The notes under the pieces: model-generated | Told to the model about the DNA's origin: nothing | The model's database searches: none | Seen by the model: the letters and a program-made list of their open reading frames with translations, nothing else | DNA from: Nitrosopumilus ureiphilus | GTDB lineage: Archaea; Thermoproteota; Nitrososphaeria; Nitrososphaerales; Nitrosopumilaceae | Assembly: GCF_013407185.1 (NCBI RefSeq) | Contig: NZ_CP026995.1 | Coordinates: 1,962,954 to 2,026,953 of the forward strand | Reading direction: 5' to 3' | Length of the DNA: 64,000 bases | Program-made: the position numbers and the translations under genes | Part shown: piece by piece, positions 44,065 through 53,032 of the stretch | Numbering within the stretch: position 1 is the first letter of the stretch | Layout of the letters: each line of letters begins with the position of its first letter

Positions 44065-45111
44065 ATGGAAGAAAGAGAGGAAACAAGGAAAATTCAATTT
44101 ACAGGAAAATCATCTTACATAGTTTCACTTCCAAAACAATGGATTATGGAATTGGGTCTAAAACAGGGAGATCAAATCAGAATGGTTCGAAAAGGATCAT
44201 CAACGCTAGAACTGTATCCACCAAAATTTGAATCTCGTATCCAAAAAAAGGAAGATGCTATAATTGAAATTGATGGTGAAGAAAAGGCATCTTCGATAAT
44301 TAGAAAATTAATTTCGTTGTATTTTCTGGGGTTTAAGACGATTAATGTTAAACCAAAAAACGGTAGATTAAGCCCTAACCAAAGGAACACCGTAAAAGAA
44401 GCTGTAAAGCGAATGTTAATGGGTTCTGAAATAATTTCTGACTCTAGTGGGGGAATAACAGTACAGGTTCTTGTAAATCTGTTGGAACTATCCGTTGATG
44501 GAGCATTTAAGCGAATGATCCATTTAGCAAAATCAATGTCTAGCGATGCAATTTTAGCAGTAAAAGAAAACAATCTTGAATTGGCACAAGAAGTAATCAA
44601 CACAGATGACGAGGTAGATAGATTTGGATTTTACATTATTCGTCAATTAAAGATAGCAATACAAAATGAACATATGCTAAAAGAGATGGGTTTTAGAAAT
44701 GCTAGAAATTGTCTTGGATACAGACTTGTTGTAAAAAATATAGAAAGGGCAGGAGATCATGCATCATTTATTGCAAAAGATCTTTTAGAGTTTAAAAAAC
44801 CAGTCAAAAAAGAGATTCTAGAGAAACTTCAGGATATGAATGAATTTTGTTTATCAGTATTGGATGATTCATGTTTGGCTTTATTCAAAGAAGATTATAT
44901 ACAAGCAGAAAAAACTATTGAAAAAACAGCTGAAATTACCAAATTTGAGAAAAAAGTTAGAGATGCTTCAAAATCATTAAAAGATGATGAGGAAATTTAT
45001 AGAATTAGAAGAATGTCTGAGAACATTAGAAGAGTTTCGGAATATGCTAGTGACATAGCAGAAATTGTATTGAATATGAATATTGAAAAAACATTGAAAA
45101 AAACGGAATAA
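44065..45111 (+). CDS. PhoU-like regulator with N-terminal AbrB DNA-binding domain
   Basis: The 348-residue protein has an AbrB/SpoVT swapped-hairpin domain at its start (KIQFTGKSSYIVSLPKQWIM, LGLKQGDQIRMVRKG). Two PhoU-type three-helix bundles follow (LAKSMSSDAILAVKENNLEL and MRRMSENIRR region). Proteins of this type occur widely in these archaea and probably control phosphate or metal uptake. No pst genes are adjacent. The next gene, hflX, is 31 bases downstream. Confidence 0.85.
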   Translation: MEEREETRKIQFTGKSSYIVSLPKQWIMELGLKQGDQIRMVRKGSSTLELYPPKFESRIQKKEDAIIEIDGEEKASSIIRKLISLYFLGFKTINVKPKNGRLSPNQRNTVKEAVKRMLMGSEIISDSSGGITVQVLVNLLELSVDGAFKRMIHLAKSMSSDAILAVKENNLELAQEVINTDDEVDRFGFYIIRQLKIAIQNEHMLKEMGFRNARNCLGYRLVVKNIERAGDHASFIAKDLLEFKKPVKKEILEKLQDMNEFCLSVLDDSCLALFKEDYIQAEKTIEKTAEITKFEKKVRDASKSLKDDEEIYRIRRMSENIRRVSEYASDIAEIVLNMNIEKTLKKTE

Positions 45112-45142
45112 TTATCAAAAATAGGCTAAAGATTGAGAAGAA

Positions 45143-46264
45143 ATGAAATCAGCAATTTTAATCACATATGATCAGGAAGATTCGATAAACGAAGCTAAGG
45201 GGCTGTGTGATGCTGCAGGATATGAGGTAGTTCACACAATCCAACAAGATTATCTAAAAAAACCAAAGTATGGAATTAGTGGAGGAGTTTTAGAAAGACT
45301 AGAGGAGATATCTGAGAAACTCAGACCAGATGTAATCATATTTGATGAAATTTTAAAGCCAAGTCAAAATTACAATCTAGCTTCTGCATTACATCGAGAG
45401 GTTTTAGATAGAGAAGGGTTAATTCTTGAGATTTTTGAAAGTAGAGCATCAAGTGCTGAATCAAAGTTACAAGTCAAATTAGCTCAATTACGATACGAGA
45501 TGGCCAGAGCAAAAGAAAAAGTTCGTCTTGCAAATATGGGGGAGCAACCAGGATTTATGGGAATTGGAAAATTTGAGGTAGATGTTTACTATAATGATAT
45601 CAAACATAGAATGCAAACATTAAGATCTAAACTTGAAAAAGCAGGAAAACAAAGAGAACTCCATAGACAGGGACGAAAGAGAATGGGGTTCAAAACAATT
45701 TCTCTAGCAGGATATACGTCTGCAGGAAAAACAACATTGTTTAACAAAGTAACAGGTGAATCAAGAGCTCAAAGTAAAGAACTGTTCACAACACTTACTA
45801 CAACAACACGAAGAGTAACAATTGATCAAGAACCATTCTTAATTGCAGATACGGTTGGATTCATCAGTAAATTACCTGCATACATGATAGATGCATTCAA
45901 ATCAACTTTAGAAGAACTAACATACACAGATATCATTATTCTAGTGATTGACATTAGTGATTCTGTATTTGAATTAAAAAAGAAAATTTCTAGTTGCATG
46001 CGAACTTTGAGTGAATTGGGTGTTGAAAAAGATAAGATAGTTTATGTATTAAACAAAGACGATTTATTAAAACAAGACGAGATTAATCGAAAAATTGACA
46101 TACTTAATTTATCTGAAAATAAAAAAGTAATTTCAGTTTCTGCAAAAACAGGCAAAAACGTTAAGGAGTTAAAAAAATTAATCAAAAATATTTCAGAAAG
46201 TCATAATTCATTCAATTTCAATAAAAATTTACCTGAAGGAGTTAAAGAGACATTTGGTAATTGA
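45143..46264 (+). CDS. hflX: GTPase HflX
   Basis: HflX is a ribosome-binding GTPase that splits stalled ribosomes. The 373-residue protein has an N-terminal HflX domain ([17 protein letters not shown]), coiled coil ([20 protein letters not shown]), Walker [16 protein letters not shown] (about 195), switch [22 protein letters not shown] and the NKDD base motif. The C-terminal domain is short. It overlaps trm56 by 11 bases, so the pair forms an operon. Confidence 0.94.
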   Translation: MKSAILITYDQEDSINEAKGLCDAAGYEVVHTIQQDYLKKPKYGISGGVLERLEEISEKLRPDVIIFDEILKPSQNYNLASALHREVLDREGLILEIFESRASSAESKLQVKLAQLRYEMARAKEKVRLANMGEQPGFMGIGKFEVDVYYNDIKHRMQTLRSKLEKAGKQRELHRQGRKRMGFKTISLAGYTSAGKTTLFNKVTGESRAQSKELFTTLTTTTRRVTIDQEPFLIADTVGFISKLPAYMIDAFKSTLEELTYTDIIILVIDISDSVFELKKKISSCMRTLSELGVEKDKIVYVLNKDDLLKQDEINRKIDILNLSENKKVISVSAKTGKNVKELKKLIKNISESHNSFNFNKNLPEGVKETFGN

Positions 46265-46787
46265 AGTGATAAGAATTGGGCAACGCCTAGTAAGAGATGA
46301 TCGAGTCACAACACATGTTGCACTTGTTTCAAGAGCATTTGGTGCAGAACGAATTTTCATGAGTGAAGTTAATCCAGAAATCAAGGATACTGTAGAAAAA
46401 ATCAATAAAACTTGGGGAGGAAAATTTGAGATAGATTTCATTGATAAATGGAAATCTGTTGTAAAAAAGAAAAAAGAAGAGAACTTCAAAATCATTCATC
46501 TTTCAATGTATGGTCAAAACATCAACATTATTCAAGAGGAACTGCGGAAAGAAGAAAATTTGTTAATTGTTGTGGGGGCTGAAAAAGTTCCTAGAGAGAT
46601 TTATGAATTAGCAGACTATAATGTAGGAGTTGGCAGTCAACCTCATTCTGAGATTAGTGCCCTGGCAATTCTCTTAGATCGTATTCAAAAAGGCAAACAA
46701 TTTGAGAAAGACTTTCCAGATGCAAAAAGAAAGATCATACCCACAAAAAATGGTAAAAATGTACAAGTAAAAGAAACAAGGGATTAA
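46254..46787 (+). CDS. trm56: tRNA ribose 2'-O-methyltransferase aTrm56
   Basis: aTrm56 is a SPOUT-family enzyme that methylates the ribose of C56 in the T-loop of archaeal tRNAs. The 177-residue protein has the N-terminal strand [20 protein letters not shown], then [13 protein letters not shown], and the SAM-knot region [20 protein letters not shown] and [20 protein letters not shown] (about 125-145). TTG start within hflX. The initiator tRNA here has an intron just after position 56-59, so this site is affected by splicing order. Confidence 0.92.
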   Translation: MVIEVIRIGQRLVRDDRVTTHVALVSRAFGAERIFMSEVNPEIKDTVEKINKTWGGKFEIDFIDKWKSVVKKKKEENFKIIHLSMYGQNINIIQEELRKEENLLIVVGAEKVPREIYELADYNVGVGSQPHSEISALAILLDRIQKGKQFEKDFPDAKRKIIPTKNGKNVQVKETRD

Positions 46788-46813
46788 TAGTAGAAAATCA
46801 GGAGTCATTAGAG

Positions 46814-47329
46814 TTGGTAGACAAATACGAAGATCCTTTTGTTAGAATCGCCTCTATGATCGGAGGAGACGAATATCTCAAAGTGGCAAGATCATTACTT
46901 AAAGCCGAAGATGCAACGGATGAAGAAATTGCAAGTTCTACAGGTCTAAGAATTAACATGGTAAGAAAAGTATTGTATGATTTGTTTGGAAAATCTCTAA
47001 TTACTGGAATCAGAGTTAAAGATGAGAGAAAAGGTTGGTTTGTCTATAGATGGAGAACCAGAAGAGAGGAAGTTGAACATTTCATCGAAAACCAAAAAAA
47101 GAAAATTGAAGAAAGATTACAACAAAGATTAGATTATGAAAATGCTTCTGACTTTTATCATTGTGGTAATGAAGACTGTCCAAGAGTAACATTTGAGAGT
47201 GCGCTTGATGGCATGTTCAAATGTCCATCATGTGGAAGTGTTTTAAACTTAAAGAAAAATGATAAATCTAAAAAAGCATATTCAAAGAAAATTGATGAGA
47301 TAAAAAAAGATATGCAACAAACATTCTGA
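46814..47329 (+). CDS. tfe: Transcription initiation factor TFE
   Basis: TFE alpha stabilises open promoter complexes with RNA polymerase. The 171-residue protein has a winged-helix domain (ATDEEIASSTGLRINMVRKV, LYDLFGKSLITGIR) and a C-terminal zinc ribbon (YHCGNEDCPRVTFESA, then FKCPSCGSVLNL). TTG start 26 bases after trm56, so likely co-transcribed. No TFE beta is seen here. Confidence 0.95.
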   Translation: MVDKYEDPFVRIASMIGGDEYLKVARSLLKAEDATDEEIASSTGLRINMVRKVLYDLFGKSLITGIRVKDERKGWFVYRWRTRREEVEHFIENQKKKIEERLQQRLDYENASDFYHCGNEDCPRVTFESALDGMFKCPSCGSVLNLKKNDKSKKAYSKKIDEIKKDMQQTF

Positions 47330-47369
47330 TTTGTTGCGGCAACAAGGATAAATACAAAATATTGTGATT

Positions 47370-47774
47370 ATGTCAACAGACGATTCACCATCTATCTGTA
47401 ATGTTTGGAAAGGAAATACATCTAAAATTATCAATAAATTGGAGTTGCAAATACCTTCACATTTTCAAATCTATTCAGATATGTACAAAGAATATCTTCG
47501 ATCCATAGATGATATTTTTGGAACATGTGTTTTGTCAGAAAAGGAATTTTTTGATAAATTGAACATTGATCCGAATTTTATGAAAAATCTCGGAATGTAT
47601 TCAAATTTTCTTAGTGGTATTTGGATTAATCAAATAGAAAATTATGATAATTATCTTAAATGGTATTCTCAAATGAGAATTTCAGGCTTGAAATCATATG
47701 AAGAATTCATACATACAATGATGGACTCCTATTCAAAAACACTTTCTAATTTATCAAAAAATATGAAAAAATAA
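47370..47774 (+). CDS. PhaE/phasin-like protein
   Basis: The 134-residue protein (ATG 47370) has helices with regular aromatic residues: FQIYSDMYKEYLRSIDDIFG, NFLSGIWINQIENYDNYLKW and a C-terminal SYSKTLSNLSKNMKK. This resembles the PHA-synthase-associated PhaE/phasin family and also the three other phasin-like proteins in this window. It stands between tfe and an aldehyde dehydrogenase; no PhaC is adjacent. Confidence 0.5.
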   Translation: MSTDDSPSICNVWKGNTSKIINKLELQIPSHFQIYSDMYKEYLRSIDDIFGTCVLSEKEFFDKLNIDPNFMKNLGMYSNFLSGIWINQIENYDNYLKWYSQMRISGLKSYEEFIHTMMDSYSKTLSNLSKNMKK

Positions 47775-47799
47775 GTTAGAGATTAAATAGGAGAAATTC

Positions 47800-49203
47800 T
47801 TGGAAAAATCCTTGAGCCAAATTACTACGGTCAATCCTGCAACAGGTGAGGAAATTAAGACTTTTACTGCAATGGATAAAAATCAGGTATTTGAGTTAGT
47901 TGGAAAAGCAAAAAGAGCTTTCCCAGAATGGAAAAAAGATTATGAGAGACGTAGAAGTTATGTTTACAATTTAGTAGAATATCTAAAGAAACACAAAATA
48001 GAACTTGCAAAAGTTGCAACAGTTGAAATGGGCAAAGCCCTCAAAGAATCAATTAGTGAAGTTGAAAAATGTGCTTGGGCATTAGAATTTTATGCAGATC
48101 ATGGTGACAGTTTTCTTGCCGATGAGGTTTTAAGCTCAGATGCAAGGAAAAGTTTTCTAACTTTTGAACCATTGGGGGTAATTGGTTCTATAATGCCTTG
48201 GAATTTTCCTTACTGGCAAGCATTGCGATTTGCAGCTCCATGTTTAATGGCAGGAAATGTAATCGTAATGAAACCATCCAGAGTAACTATGCAATCAGGA
48301 ATTGAAATTGAAAAAGCATTCACTGAATCAGGAATGCCTGATGGAATTTATCAAACAGTAGTAGGAAGTGTAGAATCTGCAAATCACCTAATTGACTCAG
48401 ATGTTAATGCTGTAACTTTTACTGGAAGTACAAATGCCGGTGCAAAAGTTGGAGAAAGGGCTGCAAAAAATTTGAAAAAATGTGTATTAGAATTAGGAGG
48501 AAGTGATCCTTTCATAGTATTGGATGATGCAATTATTGAAAAAGCAGCTGAAGGTGCTGTTAAAGGAAGATTCATCAATTGTGGCCAAAGTTGTGTAGCC
48601 TCAAAAAGATTTTTTGTTGGAAAAAATATTGCAGATGAATTTACTGAATTATTTATCAAAAAAGCCTCTCAACTCAAAGTAGGAGATCCAATGTCCATTG
48701 AAACAGATGTTGGACCAATTTCAAATAAAGAAGGTTTGGAAACAATTTCTGGAATTGTAGAAGATGCAAAACAAAAAGGTGCCGAAGTTCTTTTAGGGGG
48801 TTCAGAGATGGGTGGAAAAGGATTCTTCTATAAACCAACAATTCTTAAAAATATAAAATCAGATATGAGAATTGCAACTGAAGAAACATTTGGACCAGTA
48901 GCACCAATTACAGTAGTTGAAAATGAAAGTGAGGCAATCAGATTAGCTAATGAGAGTGAATTTGGTTTAGGTGCAAGTATCTGGACAAAAGATCTTGCTA
49001 AAGCAGATAAAATGTCAAGAAGAATCGATTCAGGAATTGTAAGTGTAAATAATGTAGTAATCTCAGATCCTAGAATTCCATTTGGAGGAATAAAACATAG
49101 TGGATTTGGAAGAGAACTATCAAGATATGGAATGCTTGAATTTGTTAATCTAAAATCAGTTAGATTTTACGATAATCTGACACATCATCATTACGTAGAG
49201 TAG
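47800..49203 (+). CDS. NAD(P)-dependent aldehyde dehydrogenase (succinate-semialdehyde dehydrogenase-like)
   Basis: The 467-residue ALDH oxidises an aldehyde to an acid. It has NPATGEEIKTF, PWNFPYWQALRFAAP (about 135, cofactor binding), KPSRVTMQS, FTGSTNAGAKVGERAAK (about 210), the general-base Glu in LELGGSDPFIVLDD (about 233) and the catalytic Cys in NCGQSCVASKRF (about 267). The sequence is of the short succinate-semialdehyde dehydrogenase type (GabD/Sad). In these archaea such an enzyme serves the 3-hydroxypropionate/4-hydroxybutyrate carbon cycle, but in reverse a separate reductase is used, so the substrate is only a suggestion. Confidence 0.88.
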   Translation: MEKSLSQITTVNPATGEEIKTFTAMDKNQVFELVGKAKRAFPEWKKDYERRRSYVYNLVEYLKKHKIELAKVATVEMGKALKESISEVEKCAWALEFYADHGDSFLADEVLSSDARKSFLTFEPLGVIGSIMPWNFPYWQALRFAAPCLMAGNVIVMKPSRVTMQSGIEIEKAFTESGMPDGIYQTVVGSVESANHLIDSDVNAVTFTGSTNAGAKVGERAAKNLKKCVLELGGSDPFIVLDDAIIEKAAEGAVKGRFINCGQSCVASKRFFVGKNIADEFTELFIKKASQLKVGDPMSIETDVGPISNKEGLETISGIVEDAKQKGAEVLLGGSEMGGKGFFYKPTILKNIKSDMRIATEETFGPVAPITVVENESEAIRLANESEFGLGASIWTKDLAKADKMSRRIDSGIVSVNNVVISDPRIPFGGIKHSGFGRELSRYGMLEFVNLKSVRFYDNLTHHHYVE

Positions 49204-49212
49204 ATTATTCAT

Positions 49213-49503
49213 TTATGCTGTTTCAGATTCGTCTTCATCTTCTAAATCGTCTTCATCATCACATTCTTCTAATTCAACATAAGAGGGATTGCCATCTTCC
49301 CCAAAGTAAATCTCAACACAAATATCTGATGCTAGTGTACTGGCCAAAGTTTCAGCTAATTCCTTTGGGAAATTTCCCAACCTGCTAGGATCTGAGGAAT
49401 ATCGATACTCAGTAATTTCATCTTCATGGTAGAAATCTAATTCAATATCACCATTGACAAATTTTCTAACTCCCATTACTTGGCCAAATATACTATTAGA
49501 CAA
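49213..49503 (-). CDS. Small acidic hypothetical protein
   Basis: The 96-residue protein begins with a strand-rich domain (MGVRKFVNGDIELDFYHEDE) and has a helix with LPKELAETLASTL-like residues (FPKELAETLASTLASDICVE). It ends in a run of Asp/Glu (ECDDEDDLEDEDESETA). TTG start, two bases from the hemerythrin gene, so co-transcribed with it. Function unknown. Confidence 0.6.
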   Translation of the reverse strand: MSNSIFGQVMGVRKFVNGDIELDFYHEDEITEYRYSSDPSRLGNFPKELAETLASTLASDICVEIYFGEDGNPSYVELEECDDEDDLEDEDESETA

Positions 49504-49505
49504 AT

Positions 49506-50063
49506 CTAATTACCTTGTTCTGAAACATCATTTGAAAGATTTTCAGCCAATTTCTCATAATGTTCTCTAGATTTTCCCAAATCACTTAGTTGAGTTTTCT
49601 CAATTTTGTTAAGTTCATCATCTACTTTTTTGGAAACATATTGTAATCGTGCTTCTGCCATCATGAATAATCTATTATTTTCTTTCCAAAGATGCTCTGT
49701 CACATGTTCAACATATTGTTGCATATCACTAATCAATTTTTTAGAATCTCCTGATGAAAGATATTCTTTAGCAGACTCTTCCATTGCCGTTCCAATTTCT
49801 CGTGAACGCTGATGATCAATTAGCATCATTGCGATAGGACCCATATTACTAGGCATTCCAGCTTGTTCCAATGCAGGGAATAGAGATTTTTCTTCTTTAG
49901 TGTGATGACAAACATCAGTAAAGTTTTTTGAAAAATCAATTACAGGAAGTAAAATTGATTCAGGAATTTGTTTACCGTCATTTAGTAATTGAATTGTAGA
50001 TTCCATTGCTTTGATGACTTTTTCTATCAGGTCATGATCACGTCTTAATGATGCTGTAGACAT
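49506..50063 (-). CDS. Hemerythrin/HHE cation-binding protein
   Basis: The 185-residue four-helix protein carries the His/Glu iron ligands: HDLIEKVIKAMES (about 9), DVCHHTKEEKSLFPALE (about 53), DHQRSREIGTAMEE (about 88) and HVTEHLWKENNRLFMMAE (about 118). HHE proteins bind oxygen, nitric oxide or di-iron. In an ammonia oxidiser exposed to NO this is a plausible role, but the ligand is unproven. A near-perfect palindrome (50134-50153) lies about 70 bases upstream. Confidence 0.88.
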   Translation of the reverse strand: MSTASLRRDHDLIEKVIKAMESTIQLLNDGKQIPESILLPVIDFSKNFTDVCHHTKEEKSLFPALEQAGMPSNMGPIAMMLIDHQRSREIGTAMEESAKEYLSSGDSKKLISDMQQYVEHVTEHLWKENNRLFMMAEARLQYVSKKVDDELNKIEKTQLSDLGKSREHYEKLAENLSNDVSEQGN

Positions 50064-50133
50064 AATAATTTTAAATAAAATCCAATATCTATATCTTATT
50101 TATTTCAAAAAAATAATTAAAAGATAGAAATTA

Positions 50134-50153
50134 GTTAACGATGAATCGTTAAC
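50134..50153. promoter_or_regulatory. Palindrome between hemerythrin and the Lys-rich protein gene
   Basis: GTTAACGAT and ATCGTTAAC are exact inverted arms around a 2-base centre, giving 9-bp stems. It is 71 bases upstream of the hemerythrin start and 9 bases after the end of the next gene. It could be a protein-binding operator or a transcript-end hairpin. Confidence 0.6.
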
Positions 50154-50161
50154 AAATCATT

Positions 50162-50416
50162 TTAACGATTAGAGAGGCTCTTTGATTTTACAAATGCCCA
50201 AATCTTTTTGGTCATTTCACTTGGAGCAATTGGTTTATTGCCAAATACTTGTTCTACAGTTTCTTTACGACCTGCAAAACTGATTGCATATCCGCCAAAT
50301 GCTGGTTTTTTTGTTTTTGATTTAGCCTTCTTTTTTGGTGCAACCTTCTTTTTTGGTGCAACCTTCTTTTTTGGTGTAGTTTTTCTGTTTGTTGTAGCTT
50401 TCTTTTTTACTGCCAA
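50162..50416 (-). CDS. Lys-rich small protein with SWIB-like C-terminus
   Basis: The 84-residue protein has a Lys/Pro/Ala-rich head (about 38 residues, PKKKVAPKKKVAPKKKAK repeats), followed by a compact domain ending PIAPSEMTKKIWAFVKSKSL. That C-terminus resembles the SWIB/MDM2 end pattern (x-PxEhhKKhWxYhKxxxL). With a histone-H1-like basic tail this suggests DNA binding, perhaps chromatin-related, but it is inferred. The Lys region is a short DNA tandem repeat. Confidence 0.65.
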   Translation of the reverse strand: MAVKKKATTNRKTTPKKKVAPKKKVAPKKKAKSKTKKPAFGGYAISFAGRKETVEQVFGNKPIAPSEMTKKIWAFVKSKSLSNR

Positions 50417-50452
50417 TTTCTTGTAATTTTATTTCAAAGAAAGTATAATAAC

Positions 50453-51109
50453 TTACACTTTTGCATAATTCAAAACAAGGTGATTTTTGAGCCTCTTGAT
50501 AGATTTGAGACGAAGATTAGGTGAATTTGAGATTTTTCTAAATCCATTTCCTTCAATTAGGGATACAGCATTTTTTCCTCCAATTAGAAATGGGGATATG
50601 GTGATAATCAACTCATCAAAAAGATCATATTTTATAAATCCCCAATTAATAGTTCCTCCTCCTTCAACTAGAATTGATTTAATTTTTTTATCTGAAAGTT
50701 TTCTTAGTAATAGTTTGATATTAATTGAATTTTTTCCCGCGACAATTATTTCTATAGGAAATTTTTTGAGTTTATCAAGATTTGATTTACTAATTTGATT
50801 TGATACAGCTATTATTGTTGGGACTTTGTTGCTTGTTTGAATTATTTTTGAATTTTTAGATATAGTACCTTTAGAATCTAAAATAATTCTGATAGGATTT
50901 TTACCTCTAGTATAACGTACAGTTAACATAGGATCGTCAATTAAAACAGTATTTTTTCCTACAATTATTGCATCTACTTTAGATCTTAGATTGTGTAATC
51001 TAATACTATCTTGTTTTGAAGATAATTTTGAATCACCTGTAACAGTTGCAATCTTTCCATCAATAGATGTTGCAGCACTCAAAATTACATATGGTCTAGA
51101 TTTTTCCAT
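50453..51109 (-). CDS. arfC: 2,5-diamino-6-ribosylamino-pyrimidinone phosphate reductase (RibD C-terminal type)
   Basis: ArfC reduces the ribose of the riboflavin precursor with NADPH. The 218-residue protein belongs to the RibD C-terminal/DHFR-like family: LSAATSIDGKIATVTGDSKL, VDAIIVGKNTVLIDDPMLTV (about 50), NPIRIILDS, VEGGGTINWGFIKYDLFDEL (about 148) and LIGGKNAVSLIEG. No deaminase domain is fused to it. It is the last gene of the six-gene riboflavin operon, overlapping the amidohydrolase by 14 bases. Confidence 0.92.
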   Translation of the reverse strand: MEKSRPYVILSAATSIDGKIATVTGDSKLSSKQDSIRLHNLRSKVDAIIVGKNTVLIDDPMLTVRYTRGKNPIRIILDSKGTISKNSKIIQTSNKVPTIIAVSNQISKSNLDKLKKFPIEIIVAGKNSINIKLLLRKLSDKKIKSILVEGGGTINWGFIKYDLFDELIITISPFLIGGKNAVSLIEGNGFRKISNSPNLRLKSIKRLKNHLVLNYAKV

Positions 51110-52286
51110 GTACTATTTTTCCTCCGATCATTACTGCTCTAATTGCTGATTCTGATGCTCTATGAACAATTGATGCATGTGGATTGTGCATTGGTTCTAA
51201 ATCTAAAGCATGCTTATCAAGAAAAATGCAATCTGCAATTTTCCCATTTTCAATTATTCCGATATCTTTTTTCAAAACTTTTCCACCATTTATTGTAGCC
51301 ATTTTAAGAATTTCTTTTGGATCAATTCTTTTTTTATGAATTCCCATAGTTGCTTTCCAAAGAAAATCCATTTCTCTAAACATATCAGGTGAATTTATCA
51401 TCACGTTATCTGTGCCTAATGCCAGGATACATCCTGCTTTTTGCATCATTTCTATGTCTGGAATACCTTCAGCAAGTGAAGAGTTGGCTCTGGGACAAAT
51501 TACAATTCCCTGAGTTTTTTTTGCTGCAGTAATTAGATCATTTTTTGAGGCAAAAGTCATGTGAACTAAAAAATGAGGATTCATTGATAATGCCCTTATT
51601 GTTTCAGATTTGCCAGTAACTTTCTTTGATGTAGAAATACTTTGTTTAGTTTCTGATGAATGAATGGCTCTAAGTTTTGTTGTTTTTGAGTAGTGATTTA
51701 AAACTGAAGCACTATTTTCATTTGCACCACTAATACCAATTCCATCACATTTTTCGAGAAGGGCATCAAGATCACTAATTTTGTTTGTTGGAAAAGGCTG
51801 GTTTTTTCGAATTTCTGTGGATTTTTGATAAAATTCTAGTCTTCCTAAAATTATTGAACGTATGGGTATGTCAGAAAGCACTTTTTTGAGTAAAATTACT
51901 CCATCTAATCCACCTTCTCTAAAATCAACAAATGTAGTGATTCCTTTTCGAAGCATTGAGTGGCAGGTGTTTTTCATAAAAATTGATAAATTTTCTTGTG
52001 ATGTATTTTTTAAAATTTTTGATTTAGCTCCAAACATTGGATGGATTTTTTCATTTACCGTACTATTGAGTGTGACATCTTTTCCAATAGAATCTCCTAT
52101 GTGTGTATGTGCATTAATAAAACCAGGAATCAATAAAAGACCTTCGCAATCTATAGATTCTTCATTGATATGTGGTTGAATTTTGGATTGAATTTTTTTG
52201 AATGTGTTATTTTCGATTTTTACATTGGTTCTTAAAATAAAATCTAATTCTGAACCTTGTAATACACTAATATTTTTTATTAACAT
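51096..52286 (-). CDS. Amidohydrolase-superfamily enzyme inside the riboflavin operon
   Basis: The 396-residue protein has the deaminase-type amidohydrolase metal site: first His pair in GFINAHTHIGD (about 56), His in AIHSSETK (about 208), His in FLVHMTFAS (about 232) and Asp in LALGTDNVMINSPD (about 295). The TRZ/cytosine-deaminase branch is the closest look. It overlaps arfC by 14 bases and arfA by 7 bases, so it is firmly part of the riboflavin operon. No creatininase-like ArfB is present here. I infer it may supply the deformylase or the pyrimidine deaminase step, both lacking an obvious gene. Confidence 0.85.
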   Translation of the reverse strand: MLIKNISVLQGSELDFILRTNVKIENNTFKKIQSKIQPHINEESIDCEGLLLIPGFINAHTHIGDSIGKDVTLNSTVNEKIHPMFGAKSKILKNTSQENLSIFMKNTCHSMLRKGITTFVDFREGGLDGVILLKKVLSDIPIRSIILGRLEFYQKSTEIRKNQPFPTNKISDLDALLEKCDGIGISGANENSASVLNHYSKTTKLRAIHSSETKQSISTSKKVTGKSETIRALSMNPHFLVHMTFASKNDLITAAKKTQGIVICPRANSSLAEGIPDIEMMQKAGCILALGTDNVMINSPDMFREMDFLWKATMGIHKKRIDPKEILKMATINGGKVLKKDIGIIENGKIADCIFLDKHALDLEPMHNPHASIVHRASESAIRAVMIGGKIVHGKI

Positions 52287-53032
52287 GATAATTCATAAAC
52301 TTCAGGTTTTTCTTTTCCTGAATCTCGAATTTCTCGTATAGTGTCAAGAGATTTTGTGGCCAATCTTACGGCTTCTCTGCTAGTATGTGCAGTTCCTATT
52401 CCACAATTCAAAGAAATTTCATCATTATCTTTTATCATATCAATGAAATTCTGTATCGAATTTTTTCCATCTTCACTTGCAACTACTAAAAAATTATCAC
52501 CTCCCATGAAAAATGTAAGAGAACTTTTTTCAAGAAAATATTTTGACATTTTTGAATATAATCCAAAAATTATTGATGTTATTTCATATGGTGAATTACT
52601 TTTTCTTCGTGAAGTAAGATTATCTACATCTAAATGCATTATTGTAACTTTTGAATCAGATGTATTATTAACAAATCCAAAAATGTTATGCTCTTCATTT
52701 AAAATAATTTTATTTTTTTTTCCATCATATGCATTCAAATTTGCATCAAAAGGGGAGTCTCCAAAACCAATTGAAATTGCTAAACGAATATCAAATGATT
52801 TTTCAAGTATTTTTTGGATTTCAAGATGTTCCTCCAATCCAAGTCCATTGGAAACTACAAAAAATTCATCGGCTCGATTAAGAAAGACTAGACAGTTTTT
52901 TTCAGAAAATAGTTTTTGTACTTCTTTGTACAGTGATGCCTGAAGCATTTGTAGTTCATGTTCTCTATCACTTCCTAATGTTAATGTCCAAGGACCATAT
53001 CCAGTAATTTTTAATATACTGAGTTGAATCAT
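52280..53032 (-). CDS. arfA: GTP cyclohydrolase III (archaeal)
   Basis: ArfA (GCH III) opens GTP to the formylamino pyrimidine (FAPy) nucleotide, starting archaeal riboflavin and F420 synthesis. The 250-residue protein is a GGDEF-like/cyclase-fold duplication: ILKITGYGPWTLTLGSDREH, then FLNRADEFFVVSNGLGLEEH, and in the second half VTIMHLDVDNLTSRRKS and LTFFMGGDNFLVVASEDG with metal-binding acidic residues, ending NCGIGTAHTSREAVRLAT. It overlaps both operon neighbours by a few bases. Confidence 0.94.
   Translation of the reverse strand: MIQLSILKITGYGPWTLTLGSDREHELQMLQASLYKEVQKLFSEKNCLVFLNRADEFFVVSNGLGLEEHLEIQKILEKSFDIRLAISIGFGDSPFDANLNAYDGKKNKIILNEEHNIFGFVNNTSDSKVTIMHLDVDNLTSRRKSNSPYEITSIIFGLYSKMSKYFLEKSSLTFFMGGDNFLVVASEDGKNSIQNFIDMIKDNDEISLNCGIGTAHTSREAVRLATKSLDTIREIRDSGKEKPEVYELSC

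Noticed and set aside
49213-49503. Metal-binding regulator of hemerythrin
   Set aside because: Only an acidic tail and a vague strand pattern support it; no Cys/His site was seen.
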